Source: Minwuia sp048007105 (lineage in GTDB: Bacteria; Pseudomonadota; Alphaproteobacteria; Minwuiales; Minwuiaceae). Taken from it: 64,000 bases of DNA. The notes below the pieces were generated by a model. That model searched no databases. It was not told the origin of the DNA and was given only the letters and a program-made list of their open reading frames with translations. Position numbers and translations under genes: made by a program. The stretch lies in assembly GCF_048007105.1 (NCBI RefSeq), contig NZ_CP180352.1, positions 4,340,001-4,404,000 of the forward strand, in the 5' to 3' direction. Position 1 is the first letter of the stretch. The number at the start of each line of letters is the position of its first letter. Below, piece after piece: positions 8,845-22,598 of the stretch.

Positions 8845-10161
8845 ATGTTCCGGACCGTGAGGGAGCGGGTATTTTTGCGTAAGGGCCTGATCATCGCCGC
8901 AGCGTTGTCGTTCGGCGCCGGGATGCCGGCGGCCGCCGAACCGCTTTTGCAGGAACTGCAGAACATCGTGCAGACCCATCCCGACGTGCGGGCGGCGGAA
9001 CGGCGTCTGGACCAGGCCCGTGCGGGCGTCACCGAGGCGCGCGCCCCCTTCCTGCCCCAGCTGCGGATCAGCGGCGAGTACGGCTACGAAAACGTGGACA
9101 GCCCGGTGAACCGGGCGCAGGGCGGGACGCCGGTCGAACAGACCCGGGAAGTCGGCCGTTTCACCGTGACCCAGAAGGTCTTCGACGGCTTCCGCACAGA
9201 CGGCCAGCTCAAGGGCGCGATCGCGCGCGAATTCAGCGCGGGCTACGGCCTCGAGCGGGCGGCCCAGGCCATTCTGCTGCGCGGATCGACCGCCTATCTG
9301 AACGTCCTGAAGCAGACCGAACTGGCCGACATCGCGCTGGAGACGGAGGCCAATATCCGCCGCCAGCTGGCGCTGGAGGACGAACGCGTCCGCCGCGGGT
9401 CCGGCCTGTCGGTCGATGTGCTGCAGTCGAAGCAGCGCCTGCAGTCGCAGATCGAAACCCGGGTCCGGATCGAGGGACAGCTGCGCGAGGCGATCGCCGA
9501 ATATTTTGCGGTCTTCAACCATGCGCCGGACATCGCCGAGATGGAGCCGCCGCCGGCGCCCGACGAACTGCTGCCGCAGGACCTGAAGAGCGCGGTCAAT
9601 CTCGCCATGGCGCAGAACCCGCTGCTGAAGCAGAGCCAGGAGACCATCGGCGAGGCGAAGCAGCAGCGGAAGGTGGCCATGGCCGACTTCCTGCCGCAGA
9701 TCGACATCGTCGCCGAGGGCGGCATCGAGAACGACAATGACGGCGTCTCGGGCGAGAAGCGCGACATCTTCGTCGGCCTGCGGGCGAACTGGGAACTGTT
9801 CGACGGGCTCGGCACCCTCGCCGCGACCGAGCGCACGGGCCACCGCATCGCCGAGACCATGGAGAACCATGCCGCGCTCAGCCTGGAGATCGCCCGCCGC
9901 GTCGAGGTTGCCTGGCAGGGGCTGAAGACCCTGCGGGAGCGTCAGGTGCTGGCCGAGAACGCGGCCAATATCGCCGTAGAGCTGTTCAACGCCCGCCGCA
10001 AGCTCCGCCGGGCGGGCCGCGAGTCGGTGGTCAACCTGCTGAATGCGGAGGCCGAACTGAACGCCGCCCGTTCGCGCGCCGTCGCGGCCTACTACGATGC
10101 CCAGATCCAGGCCTACCGGCTTCTGTTCGAAACCGGCACCCTGACGCTGGACGCCTACTGA
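8845..10161 (+). CDS. TolC-family outer membrane channel
   Basis: A 438-residue outer-membrane efflux protein with a signal peptide ending around GMPAAAEP. It has two outer-membrane-efflux repeats: the first has VRAAERRLDQARAGVTEARAPFLPQL, the second QSQETIGEAKQQRKVAMADFLPQI. That duplicated helical hairpin is the TolC architecture, and the length is typical of TolC/AggA-like type I channels. It forms the outer-membrane part of the exporter encoded divergently upstream. Its last seven bases overlap the 3' end of the convergent RTX gene, so the whole secretion locus is tightly packed. Confidence 0.92.
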   Translation: MFRTVRERVFLRKGLIIAAALSFGAGMPAAAEPLLQELQNIVQTHPDVRAAERRLDQARAGVTEARAPFLPQLRISGEYGYENVDSPVNRAQGGTPVEQTREVGRFTVTQKVFDGFRTDGQLKGAIAREFSAGYGLERAAQAILLRGSTAYLNVLKQTELADIALETEANIRRQLALEDERVRRGSGLSVDVLQSKQRLQSQIETRVRIEGQLREAIAEYFAVFNHAPDIAEMEPPPAPDELLPQDLKSAVNLAMAQNPLLKQSQETIGEAKQQRKVAMADFLPQIDIVAEGGIENDNDGVSGEKRDIFVGLRANWELFDGLGTLAATERTGHRIAETMENHAALSLEIARRVEVAWQGLKTLRERQVLAENAANIAVELFNARRKLRRAGRESVVNLLNAEAELNAARSRAVAAYYDAQIQAYRLLFETGTLTLDAY

Positions 10162-13100
10162 ACCTCGAAATCCGTCGCCGACAGCGTGCCGCTGGAAACG
10201 GTCACCGCGCCGATCTCGAAGCTGGCGGTCGCGCCGTCGCCGTCGGGGTCGAAGTGCAGGTTGCTGTCGCTGTCGAAGACGAAGGTCGCCTCGTTCGTGC
10301 CCAGCGCCGTGACGCCATCGACGAGCGATTCGCCAACGGTGACGAAGGACTGCCCGTCGACCAGGCTGGTGCCGTTCAGCGACGCGATGTTGAACGCCGT
10401 GTTGTCGATCAGGAACCGGTCGGTGCCCGCGACGAAGTCGGCGATCACGTCCTGGTGGTCCTCTGCCGTGTCATAGAAGAAGGCATCCGCACCATCGCCG
10501 CCCGTCATGGAATCCGCGCCCGAGCCGCCGTTCAGCGTGTCGGCGCCGATACCGCCATCCAGCGTGTCGTTACCGCCGACGCCCGAAAGCGAGTCCCCGC
10601 CCAGACCGCCGAAGAGAGCATTGGCCTGCGCGTCGCCCGCGAGCGTGTCGGCCGCCTGACCGCCGATCACGGTCTCTATGCCGATGAGCGAATCCGTGCC
10701 GATTGAGGTTCCGGTCGCCGTGCCGGCCGCGAGATCAAGGTCGATCTCGCTGGCCTCGTTCGAATAGTCGGCCGTGTCGTTGTCGGCGCCGCCGTCGAGG
10801 GTGTCGTCATTGTTGCCGCCGACAAGGGTGTCGTTGCCCGAACCGCCCTCGATGAGGTCGTTGCCGTCACCGCCGTTCAGGTTGTCGGCCCCGCCCAGAC
10901 CCTGCAACGTGTCGTTGCCCGCGGCGCCGAGGAATATCTCCGCCTGATTCGATCCGGAAACCGCGTCCTCCGCCGCCGTACCGATGATGCGCTCGACGCT
11001 GATCAGACTGTCGGTGCCGATAGCGGCGCCGGTTGCCGTGCCGGCCGTCAGGTCGACAGTCACCTGGGTAACGCTGCTGGTGTAGTCCGCCGTATCCGTG
11101 CCGTTGCCGCCGTCCATAGTGTCGTTGCCGAGACCGCCGATCATGGTGTCGAAGCCATTGCCGCCGATCAGGCTGTCATTGCCGGCGCCGCCATCGATCA
11201 GGTCAGCGCCGACACCGCCGGAAATGACATTCGCATTGATGTCGCCGGTCAGCGTGTCGCCGGCGGCGACATCGCTGCCGATCAGGTTTGCGAAACCCGA
11301 CTGCGTGACGTTGCCGTTGTTCGTGTTCTGGCTGTCGGTCACCGACAGATTGACGGTGACCGCCACTGCGGAACTGGCGAAGGAGAGCGTGTTCGTGCCC
11401 GCGCCGCCATCCAGGATGTCGTCGCCACCGCCGCCGTCGATGGTCTCGTCGCCGATACCGCCAGTCACCGTGTCGGCATTGGCGCTGCCCAGAACCGCCT
11501 CGATGCTGCTCAGCGTGTCGGTCCCCTGGCCGGTCGCCAGACCCTCGGCGAGATCAACGGTCACCCCGCTGGCCGCGCCCGCGAAACTGACAGTGTCGTT
11601 GCCGGCCCCGCCGTCGATGGAATCGTCGCCCTCACCGCCCGTCAGCCGGTCGGTGCCGTTGCCGCCGGACAGCGTGTCGTTGCCGGCCCCGCCGGACAGC
11701 GTGTCGCTGCCCGCATTGCCGGAGAGCACGTTGGCCTGCGAGTCGCCGGTGAGGCTGTCGCTGGCAGAACCGCCGATCAGGTTCTCGATGCCACTCAGTT
11801 GATCCGTGCCGGTCGCCGTGCTGGTCGATGTCCCGGTGCCCAGATTGGCAGTCACCGCCACGGCAATGCTCTGGAAATCGAGCGTGTCGGTGCCGCCATC
11901 GCCGGAAAGCGTATCGTTGCCGGCATCCGCCGTGATCAGATCGTCGCCGTCGCCGCCGGACACCAGATCCGCGCCGTCGCCACCGGAAAGAGTATCGTTG
12001 CCGTCTTCGCCCACGACGGTGTCCGCACCGCCAGCCCCGCTGAGGCTGTCGGCGCCGGTACCGCCCAGCAGGGCGTTGCGTCCGGCACCGCCTGTCAGAG
12101 TGTCATTGCCGGCCAGACCGCCGAGGACCACATCGCCATCGCCGGTCGACAGGCTGTCCGCCGCCGCCGATCCGACCGACACGGCCAGGGTGATGTCGTC
12201 GAAGGCAACCTGCTCGACATCGCTGCCGACCGTATCCAGACCGCCGCCGCCGACCGTGTCCTCGACCAGCAGGTCCACCGTGGTCTCGTCGAAGCTGGCC
12301 GAGAAATTCGCCAGATTGCCCGCGAACACGGCTCGGTCAGCGGCACCGTCGCCGCCGCCCAGGCTGTCGTTGCCATCAGCGCCCGCCAGCGTATCGTCGC
12401 CGGCGCCGCCGAATAATGTCTCACCCGCGGCGGAACCGGTCAGGGCATCGGCCTGGGCCGAACCGATGACGACCTCGAAGCCGGCCAGCGTGTCCGTGCC
12501 CTCGCCAGTCGCGGAGCCGGCGCCCAGATCCACGGTGACCGCAGCGGCGCTGCCGGAGAAGTCGATGGTGTCGGTGCCTGCGCCGCCATCCATGCTGTCA
12601 TCGCCCAAGCCGCCGGCAAATATGTTGTCGTTCGCGTCGCCGGTCAGCGTGTCGTTGTTGACCGAGCCGATCAGGTTCTCGAAGGCGGTCAGCGTGTCGT
12701 TGCCATCGCCGGTCGCCAGGCCGGTCGCGAGATTGGCGTCGACACCAGCCGCCGCCGCCGAGAAATCGGCCGTATCCGTGCCCGCCCCGCCATCGAGGAG
12801 GTTGTCGCCGCTGTTGCCGGCGATGGTGTCGTTCTGTCCGGACCCGATCACGTTCTCGAAGTTGAGCAGGGTGTCGTTGCCGAAGCCCGCGCCCGTGCCC
12901 GCAGCCAGATCGACGTTCACCGCAACACCGGCATCGGCATAGCTGATGGTGTCGTTGTCGGCGCCGCCGTCGATGCTGTCGTTCTGGTTGCCGCCCTGGA
13001 TCAGGTCGTTACCCGACCCGGCGGTGATGTTGAGGCTGCGGCCGATCTGCGGCGCGTTCAGCGTGTCGTTGCCCGCGGCAAGATCGAAGAACACCGTGTT

Positions 13101-14324
13101 CTGGGAGATGTCGGTGTTCTCCAGGCTGCCGATCTCTACCGCATCGCCGGCCGCGCCGAGGTTGACCGCAACCGTCTCGACCTCGTCGATGGTGACGGTC
13201 GAATTGATACCGCCAGCGAAGACGACAACGACCTTGCCGTTCTCGTCCTGCTGAAAGGAGACGGTGTTGGCGTTCACGGGATCCGCGGCGATGTTCAGTG
13301 TGTCATCCCCGGCGCCGCCGGTGACCTCGAAATCGCCATTGGCGATGTTGATGTCCAGGGCGCCGTCGAACTGGGCGACGTTGTCGCCCTGGCCCTGATC
13401 GATCTCGATGACCTCGTCTTCCTCATTGTCGAGGATGTCGTCGTCGGCCCCGCCCAGCACATCGTCTTCGCCGTCGCCGGAGCCGATGACGCCGTCGCCC
13501 TGGATCAACAGGGGTTCGGCCTGGGCCTCACCAATGCCGAACAGCGCGCCAAGATCGCCGAGCAGGTCGTCGCCGTCCGAATCGGCAACCTCGATCGACT
13601 CGTCGGCGTCCGACCAGGCCAGGACGCCGTCGCCGAACTCGGCGCTCAGCACCGAAGCATCGATCTGGTCCAGCGGTGTCGGGTCGCGGAAGAGCGACAG
13701 CACCTGAAGCCCCTGGAGCGGCTGGTCGATCACGACCGGCGCCCCGGAACTGGCCACGGCGATGGAGCCCGCCGCCGCGCCGGCGATGCCGGGCAGCAGC
13801 ACGAACACGTTCGCCTGCGCTTCGGGCGCGGCCTTGCCGACCATCCGCGCGCCCTTGACCGTCAGCGAGGCGACGGGCGTGCGGACCAGCGTCTCGGAGG
13901 CCGGCGCATCCGGCGAGCCGGTGTTGTCGACGGAAAACTCGCCCTGGATGACGAAGAACTGCGGCTTCTGACCGGGCTGCGGCGGCTCCTCGATGAGGAC
14001 CCGGCTCTCGCTGTCGAAGAAGATGCCGGAACCGTCGGCGAGACGCAGTTCCAGCGCCCCGTCGCCATGGGTGATCACCACGTCGCCGGGCTGAAGGACC
14101 TGGCCGGCCTCGGCCTGACCCTGCGTCCCGTCGACCGAGATGATCATGACCTCGCCGCGGATGCTGGAAATGACGGCGCCATCCGGCAACTGCTGCGACT
14201 GCGCCTGGACGGGCCTGGCGTCGGCAGCCGGCGCCGGCACATCCGGCGCGGCCACGACGCCGGTGTCGGCGTCCGTGCTCACGCTTTCGGAAGAGACGTC
14301 GATTGCTGCGCCCTGCTGATCCAT
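10155..14324 (-). CDS. FecR-domain RTX repeat protein, type I secretion substrate
   Basis: A 1389-residue acidic protein with no signal peptide. Residues about 48-165 form a FecR-like beta domain (SSIRGEVMIISVDG, LQPGDVVITHGDG). From about residue 275 it is built of calcium-binding GGxGxDxLx nonapeptides alternating with eight copies of a module of about 44 residues of the form DFSxxAAxVTVDLxxGxATGxGTDTL..FENxIGS, plus one divergent copy (AVFAGNLANFSAS). The end (ADAFFYDTAEDHQDVIADF... to TDFEVQ) is a usual type I secretion C-terminus. It should be exported by the adjacent system and fold in calcium outside the cell, likely as a surface or biofilm protein. The start has a GAGGA site. A sigma-54-like promoter lies about 70 bases upstream. 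Confidence 0.93.
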   Translation of the reverse strand: MDQQGAAIDVSSESVSTDADTGVVAAPDVPAPAADARPVQAQSQQLPDGAVISSIRGEVMIISVDGTQGQAEAGQVLQPGDVVITHGDGALELRLADGSGIFFDSESRVLIEEPPQPGQKPQFFVIQGEFSVDNTGSPDAPASETLVRTPVASLTVKGARMVGKAAPEAQANVFVLLPGIAGAAAGSIAVASSGAPVVIDQPLQGLQVLSLFRDPTPLDQIDASVLSAEFGDGVLAWSDADESIEVADSDGDDLLGDLGALFGIGEAQAEPLLIQGDGVIGSGDGEDDVLGGADDDILDNEEDEVIEIDQGQGDNVAQFDGALDINIANGDFEVTGGAGDDTLNIAADPVNANTVSFQQDENGKVVVVFAGGINSTVTIDEVETVAVNLGAAGDAVEIGSLENTDISQNTVFFDLAAGNDTLNAPQIGRSLNITAGSGNDLIQGGNQNDSIDGGADNDTISYADAGVAVNVDLAAGTGAGFGNDTLLNFENVIGSGQNDTIAGNSGDNLLDGGAGTDTADFSAAAAGVDANLATGLATGDGNDTLTAFENLIGSVNNDTLTGDANDNIFAGGLGDDSMDGGAGTDTIDFSGSAAAVTVDLGAGSATGEGTDTLAGFEVVIGSAQADALTGSAAGETLFGGAGDDTLAGADGNDSLGGGDGAADRAVFAGNLANFSASFDETTVDLLVEDTVGGGGLDTVGSDVEQVAFDDITLAVSVGSAAADSLSTGDGDVVLGGLAGNDTLTGGAGRNALLGGTGADSLSGAGGADTVVGEDGNDTLSGGDGADLVSGGDGDDLITADAGNDTLSGDGGTDTLDFQSIAVAVTANLGTGTSTSTATGTDQLSGIENLIGGSASDSLTGDSQANVLSGNAGSDTLSGGAGNDTLSGGNGTDRLTGGEGDDSIDGGAGNDTVSFAGAASGVTVDLAEGLATGQGTDTLSSIEAVLGSANADTVTGGIGDETIDGGGGDDILDGGAGTNTLSFASSAVAVTVNLSVTDSQNTNNGNVTQSGFANLIGSDVAAGDTLTGDINANVISGGVGADLIDGGAGNDSLIGGNGFDTMIGGLGNDTMDGGNGTDTADYTSSVTQVTVDLTAGTATGAAIGTDSLISVERIIGTAAEDAVSGSNQAEIFLGAAGNDTLQGLGGADNLNGGDGNDLIEGGSGNDTLVGGNNDDTLDGGADNDTADYSNEASEIDLDLAAGTATGTSIGTDSLIGIETVIGGQAADTLAGDAQANALFGGLGGDSLSGVGGNDTLDGGIGADTLNGGSGADSMTGGDGADAFFYDTAEDHQDVIADFVAGTDRFLIDNTAFNIASLNGTSLVDGQSFVTVGESLVDGVTALGTNEATFVFDSDSNLHFDPDGDGATASFEIGAVTVSSGTLSATDFEVQ
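10480..13060 (-). repeat. Tandem RTX module array inside the FecR-RTX gene
   Basis: Degenerate DNA repeats encode GGxGxD nonapeptides interleaved with eight beta modules of about 44 residues each. The copies differ at many sites, so the array is old rather than a fresh expansion, but the repeated core (ctgtcgttgccg-like units on the plus strand) could still mislead short-read assembly. Confidence 0.85.
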
Positions 14325-14394
14325 CGGGAAGTCCTCAAATCCACTCCGGCCAATCCGTGGGTCCTGTCAAAATATGGGACCGGGTATCCGTTAC

Positions 14395-14409
14395 GCAAAC
14401 CGCGGGCCA
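14395..14409 (-). promoter_or_regulatory. Candidate sigma-54 promoter of the RTX gene
   Basis: On the minus strand the bases read TGGCCC-GCGGT-TTGC. The sigma-54 consensus is TGGCAC-N5-TTGC, so nine of ten key bases and the exact spacing match. Transcription would start near 14384, leaving a leader of about 60 bases before the RTX ATG at 14324. It lies in the 113-base gap between the hybrid kinase and RTX genes. I found no clear enhancer palindrome nearby. Confidence 0.55.
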
Positions 14410-14437
14410 CGCCCGCCCCGCGTGCCCTGCGCTCCGG

Positions 14438-17542
<3,105 letters not shown>

Positions 17543-17656
17543 ACCGAGTTTATCATGCGAGAACGCGTCGCAAGTGTTGAAAATTCAGGGCATTCGCGGG
17601 CTCACTGCCGCCCTTCGACGGCCGGCTCGAGACAAATCAAAGGGTTCCCGGATCTG

Positions 17657-19132
<1,476 letters not shown>

Positions 19133-19142
19133 GCCTGCTCCC

Positions 19143-19646
19143 CTAGCGCACCAGCTTCTTCACGAAGTCCTCGCCCAGCCCGGACTGGCGGCAATGGGCC
19201 TTGTATTTCTCCAGACGCGTGAAGACGTCCTCGAAACCGGTCTGATTGCCCTGTTCGTCGACGAACAGGATCGGGCCGAAATTGTGGAACAGGACTGTCA
19301 TGTGCCCCGCATCGCCCTTGGCGAACAGTGTATGGGTCTCGCCGGCGGGCTCGTAGATGAAGGTGCCCGGCTTCGCGATCCAGTCATGTTCGACATAGCC
19401 CCAGGTGCCGTCCAGGGTGTAGCCGGTGACCGGCGCCGGATGGCGGTGGCGGCTGACAATGCCGTCGCCTCGCGCCTTCAGGATGTTCACCCACATGCCC
19501 TGCAGCACGTTGAAGAACAGCGGACGGACCCAGACATTCTCGCCCGTCTGCATCCATTGCCGCTCGTCGTCGAAATCGACATCCTCGACCAGTTCCGGCG
19601 CCGCCTCGGGCGGCAGCGGAATGCTCAGCCGGCTCATCTCGTTCAT
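19143..19646 (-). CDS. Cupin protein, 2,4'-dihydroxyacetophenone dioxygenase-like
   Basis: A 167-residue single-domain cupin. The metal-binding histidines are visible in SRHRHPAPVTGYTLDG and in YEPAGETHTL, the two cupin motifs. The framing sequences (WVRPLFFNVLQGMW and HNFGPILFVDEQG) match the family annotated as 2,4'-dihydroxyacetophenone dioxygenase, which uses a non-haem iron to cleave a carbon-carbon bond. Many members are not biochemically tested, so the substrate here is not known. No aromatic-degradation genes lie beside it. It converges on the LuxO-like regulator with ten bases between stop codons. Confidence 0.75.
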   Translation of the reverse strand: MNEMSRLSIPLPPEAAPELVEDVDFDDERQWMQTGENVWVRPLFFNVLQGMWVNILKARGDGIVSRHRHPAPVTGYTLDGTWGYVEHDWIAKPGTFIYEPAGETHTLFAKGDAGHMTVLFHNFGPILFVDEQGNQTGFEDVFTRLEKYKAHCRQSGLGEDFVKKLVR

Positions 19647-19729
19647 CTTGTCGCTCCCCGTTCGATCCTGTCCCCATACCTAGTGCAGAACCGATTGAAG
19701 CGAAACGCCGATCGGGGCAGGTTGCAGCC

Positions 19730-20185
19730 ATGATCCGCATCTTCATCGACGCCGACGCCTGCCCCGTGCGCAACGAGACGCTGCGCGTCGCGGAGCGGCA
19801 CGACCTTGAAGTCTTCATCGTCTCCAACGGCGGCATGCGCCTGCATGAGAACCCGAAGGTCCATACCATCGTCGTGCCGGACGGGCCGGATGTCGCCGAC
19901 AAGTGGATCGCCGACCGCGTTGAACCGGGCGATATCTGCGTCACCGGCGACATCCCGCTCGCCGCGCGATGCATCGAGGCCGGCGGCACGGCGATCCGTC
20001 ACAATGGCGACCCGTTCACCCAGGCCAATATCGGACAGCAACTCGCCACGCGGGACCTGATGGCGGACATCCGCGCCGCCAATCCGCTGATGACCGGCGG
20101 CGGCGGCAAGCCATTCTCGAAGAAAGACCGCTCCCAGTTTCTCAACCGGCTGGAAAACATGGTCCAGGCGGCGAAACGCCGATGA
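19730..20185 (+). CDS. YaiI/YqxD family protein (UPF0178)
   Basis: A 151-residue cytoplasmic protein beginning MIRIFIDADACPV, the signature of UPF0178. GDIPLAARCIEAGG and the C-terminal GGGGKPFSKKDRSQF are also conserved. The fold is related to PIN/NYN nucleases, with acidic residues near the N-terminus (Asp7, Asp9) where a metal site would be, but the biological role is not established. It is divergent from the cupin gene across 83 bases and converges on chvG. The length is normal for the family. Confidence 0.9.
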   Translation: MIRIFIDADACPVRNETLRVAERHDLEVFIVSNGGMRLHENPKVHTIVVPDGPDVADKWIADRVEPGDICVTGDIPLAARCIEAGGTAIRHNGDPFTQANIGQQLATRDLMADIRAANPLMTGGGGKPFSKKDRSQFLNRLENMVQAAKRR

Positions 20186-20192
20186 GCCGCCT

Positions 20193-21779
20193 CTAGTCCT
20201 TGAACACCGGCAGGCGCACGGTGAACCGGGCGCCCTTCATGCCGATCAGCAGGCCGTGCTTGCCAAGATCGCGGATGTTCTCGACCTCGATCGTGCCGCC
20301 ATGGGCCTCGACGATCTGGCGGCAGATGTTGAGTCCGAGGCCGGAATGACTGCCGAAGGTCTCGGTCGCCGGGCGTTCGGAATAGAAGCGCTCGAATATC
20401 TTCCCCTTCGCTTCCTCCGGCACGCCGGGCCCCTCATCCTCTACCGACAGCACGACCTGGCCCTTCTCGTAGACCACGCGGACCGTCACGGTCCCGCCCT
20501 CCGGACTGAAAGAGACGGCATTGTCGACCAGGTTCCTGAGCACCTGGCCCAGCCTGTGTTCCGCGCCGATGATCGTCAGCGGATCGCCCTTGGCGACATC
20601 GACCTCGATCCGGACGCCGCCCGCGCCGCTCTGCAGGACCTCCTTCAGGTCCAGCACCATGCGGCCGATATCGACGGGCTCGCGTTCGATGCGGCCCATC
20701 TCGGCGTCGATTCGGCTGGCGTCGGAGATCTCGCTGATCAGGCGGTTCAGGCGGCCGATGTCCTGAAGCACGATACGGGTGAGCTGTTCGCGCTGTTCGG
20801 GCTTCTCTGCGCGTTCCAGCGTCTCGATGGCGCTGCGCAGGCTGGTCAGCGGGTTCTTCAGCTCGTGTGCGACATCGGCGGCGAAGGCCTCGATGGCGCC
20901 GACCCGGGCATTGAGCGCGGTGGTCATCTCCTTCAGCGACATCGAGAGATCCCCGATCTCGTCGTGACGGCGGCTGAGATCCGGAATGTCCGCCGAGCGC
21001 CCGCCGCGGGTCCTGACCCGGTCGGCCGCCTGCGACAGACGCTGGATCGGGCGGATGATGGATCGCGACAGGAAGACGGAAAGCAGGAAAGTGATCAGCG
21101 CGGCAAAGGCGAAGACGCCCAGCGTGGCTGCCTGCTCCCGTCGCACGGCGGCGTCGATCTCGCGGCTGTCGACAGTCAGCACGACCGCACCCAGGACGCG
21201 CTTCAGCGCCTGCACGGGCACGGCAACTCCGATCATCAGCCGCCCGTCGTCGCGCTGCCAGACGCCGTGCCCCTCGCCGCCCTCCAGCGCCCGCGGCACG
21301 CCGAACCAGCCGCGGACCGCCATGACGTTGTCTTCCGAGAAGGCGGGAAACTCGTCGCGCCGGGGCAGCCAGCCCATCGCCGTGTCCCATTGCTCCTGCA
21401 GCCACGAGACCGGCCAGGGCGCCCGGTCGGGATTGTAGATGCGCCGCGTCTCGACGGCGCGCCCCGAAGTGGGCAGCTGCCGGCTGTCGACCATCATCCG
21501 GCCCTGCTGGTCGAAAAGCCTGATTCGCGCGCCGGTGGTGAGCACGGCGCGCCGGGTGATGTAGGCAGCCAGCGAGGCGTCGATCCGCAGATTCTCGATC
21601 GAGCCGGCCAACGCCGCCTCGCCCAGCGCACCCGCGATCAGATGGGCTTCCTTGGTCAGCGAACGCTGGCGTGCGTCGAGCAGCCCGGCGCGGTACTGGT
21701 CCAGATAGAACCACGCCCCGACGAGAACCAGAAACGCCGGCAGGTTGATGGTCAGGATTCGGCGCGCCAGTGGCGACAT
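20193..21779 (-). CDS. chvG: Sensor histidine kinase ChvG
   Basis: A 528-residue inner-membrane kinase: TM1 about 8-27, a periplasmic domain of about 190 residues, TM2 about 222-242, a HAMP domain beginning SRSIIRPIQRLSQAAD, a dimerisation helix with the His in AADVAHELKNPLTSL, and a HATPase domain (NLVDNAVSF, DEGPGVP, GLGLNICRQIVEAHGG). This is the layout of ChvG/ExoS, which with ChvI controls the envelope and acid-stress response of Alphaproteobacteria. The response regulator gene is 12 bases upstream in the same operon. The small HPr-kinase/PTS genes often found after chvG are absent here. Confidence 0.9.
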   Translation of the reverse strand: MSPLARRILTINLPAFLVLVGAWFYLDQYRAGLLDARQRSLTKEAHLIAGALGEAALAGSIENLRIDASLAAYITRRAVLTTGARIRLFDQQGRMMVDSRQLPTSGRAVETRRIYNPDRAPWPVSWLQEQWDTAMGWLPRRDEFPAFSEDNVMAVRGWFGVPRALEGGEGHGVWQRDDGRLMIGVAVPVQALKRVLGAVVLTVDSREIDAAVRREQAATLGVFAFAALITFLLSVFLSRSIIRPIQRLSQAADRVRTRGGRSADIPDLSRRHDEIGDLSMSLKEMTTALNARVGAIEAFAADVAHELKNPLTSLRSAIETLERAEKPEQREQLTRIVLQDIGRLNRLISEISDASRIDAEMGRIEREPVDIGRMVLDLKEVLQSGAGGVRIEVDVAKGDPLTIIGAEHRLGQVLRNLVDNAVSFSPEGGTVTVRVVYEKGQVVLSVEDEGPGVPEEAKGKIFERFYSERPATETFGSHSGLGLNICRQIVEAHGGTIEVENIRDLGKHGLLIGMKGARFTVRLPVFKD

Positions 21780-21791
21780 CGGCCGGCAGCG

Positions 21792-22487
21792 TCAGGTTTC
21801 GTTGAAGCGGTAGCCCACGCCATACAGCGTATCGATGCTGGCGAATGCCTGATCGACGGCCTTGAACTTCTTCCGGATACGCTTGATGTGGCTGTCGATG
21901 GTGCGGTCGTCGACGTAGATGTTGTCGTCATAGGCGGCATCCATCAACTGGTCCCGGGTCTTCACGTGACCGGGCCGCTGCGCCAGGCTCTCCAGGATCA
22001 GGAACTCGGTCACCGTCAGCTTGACTTCCTCGCCGCGCCAGTCGCAGCGGTGGCGGTTCGGATCGAGCAGCAGGTCGCCCCGCTCCATTACCTTCTTCTC
22101 GCCGTCATGTGCTCCGGTTGCGGCCTCGCGGCGGCGAAGCACGGCGCGGATGCGCTCGATCAGCAGGCGCATGGAGAACGGCTTGGTGATGTAGTCGTCG
22201 GCGCCCATCTTCAGGCCCAGGACCTCGTCGACCTCGTCATCCTTCGAGGTCAGGAAGATCACGGGCACATCGGAATTGCGGCGAAGCCGGGTCAGGGCCT
22301 CCATGCCGTCCATCCGCGGCATCTTGATATCCAGGACGACAAGGTCCGCAGGCTGCGTCTGCAGCCCGCGCAGCGCCTCGACGCCGTCGCCGAAGGAACG
22401 GACGCGATAACCCTCGCCTTCAAGGGCGATGGACACGGAAGCCCGGATGTTCTGATCGTCATCGACCAGCGCGATGGTGTCTGTCAC
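21792..22487 (-). CDS. chvI: Response regulator ChvI
   Basis: A 231-residue OmpR-family regulator that starts at a GTG with GGAGG eight bases upstream, giving VTDTIALVDDDQN. The receiver phospho-acceptor Asp is in VLDIKMPRMDG, and the conserved Lys is in DYITKPFSMRLLIERI. The C-terminal winged-helix domain is about 130-231 (LTVTEFLILESLAQRPGHV). The open frame continues upstream without homology, so the GTG is preferred. It is co-transcribed with chvG. Partners and targets in other Alphaproteobacteria include envelope, exopolysaccharide and motility genes. Confidence 0.9.
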   Translation of the reverse strand: MTDTIALVDDDQNIRASVSIALEGEGYRVRSFGDGVEALRGLQTQPADLVVLDIKMPRMDGMEALTRLRRNSDVPVIFLTSKDDEVDEVLGLKMGADDYITKPFSMRLLIERIRAVLRRREAATGAHDGEKKVMERGDLLLDPNRHRCDWRGEEVKLTVTEFLILESLAQRPGHVKTRDQLMDAAYDDNIYVDDRTIDSHIKRIRKKFKAVDQAFASIDTLYGVGYRFNET

Positions 22488-22598
22488 GTCTGCCCTCCTC
22501 TCGAGACGCCGCCATTGCGGTCTGTCTGGACGGCAACCAAGCCGGCAGTTCGGCCAAGATGCGGCGGAAATGGGGCAGGTGCAACCGCGCCGCAACGC

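Noticed and set aside
10480..13060. Periodic repeats that could suggest a CRISPR array or satellite
   Set aside because: They are in-frame codons of RTX nonapeptides and modules, diverged at synonymous sites, with no constant repeat or unique spacers.
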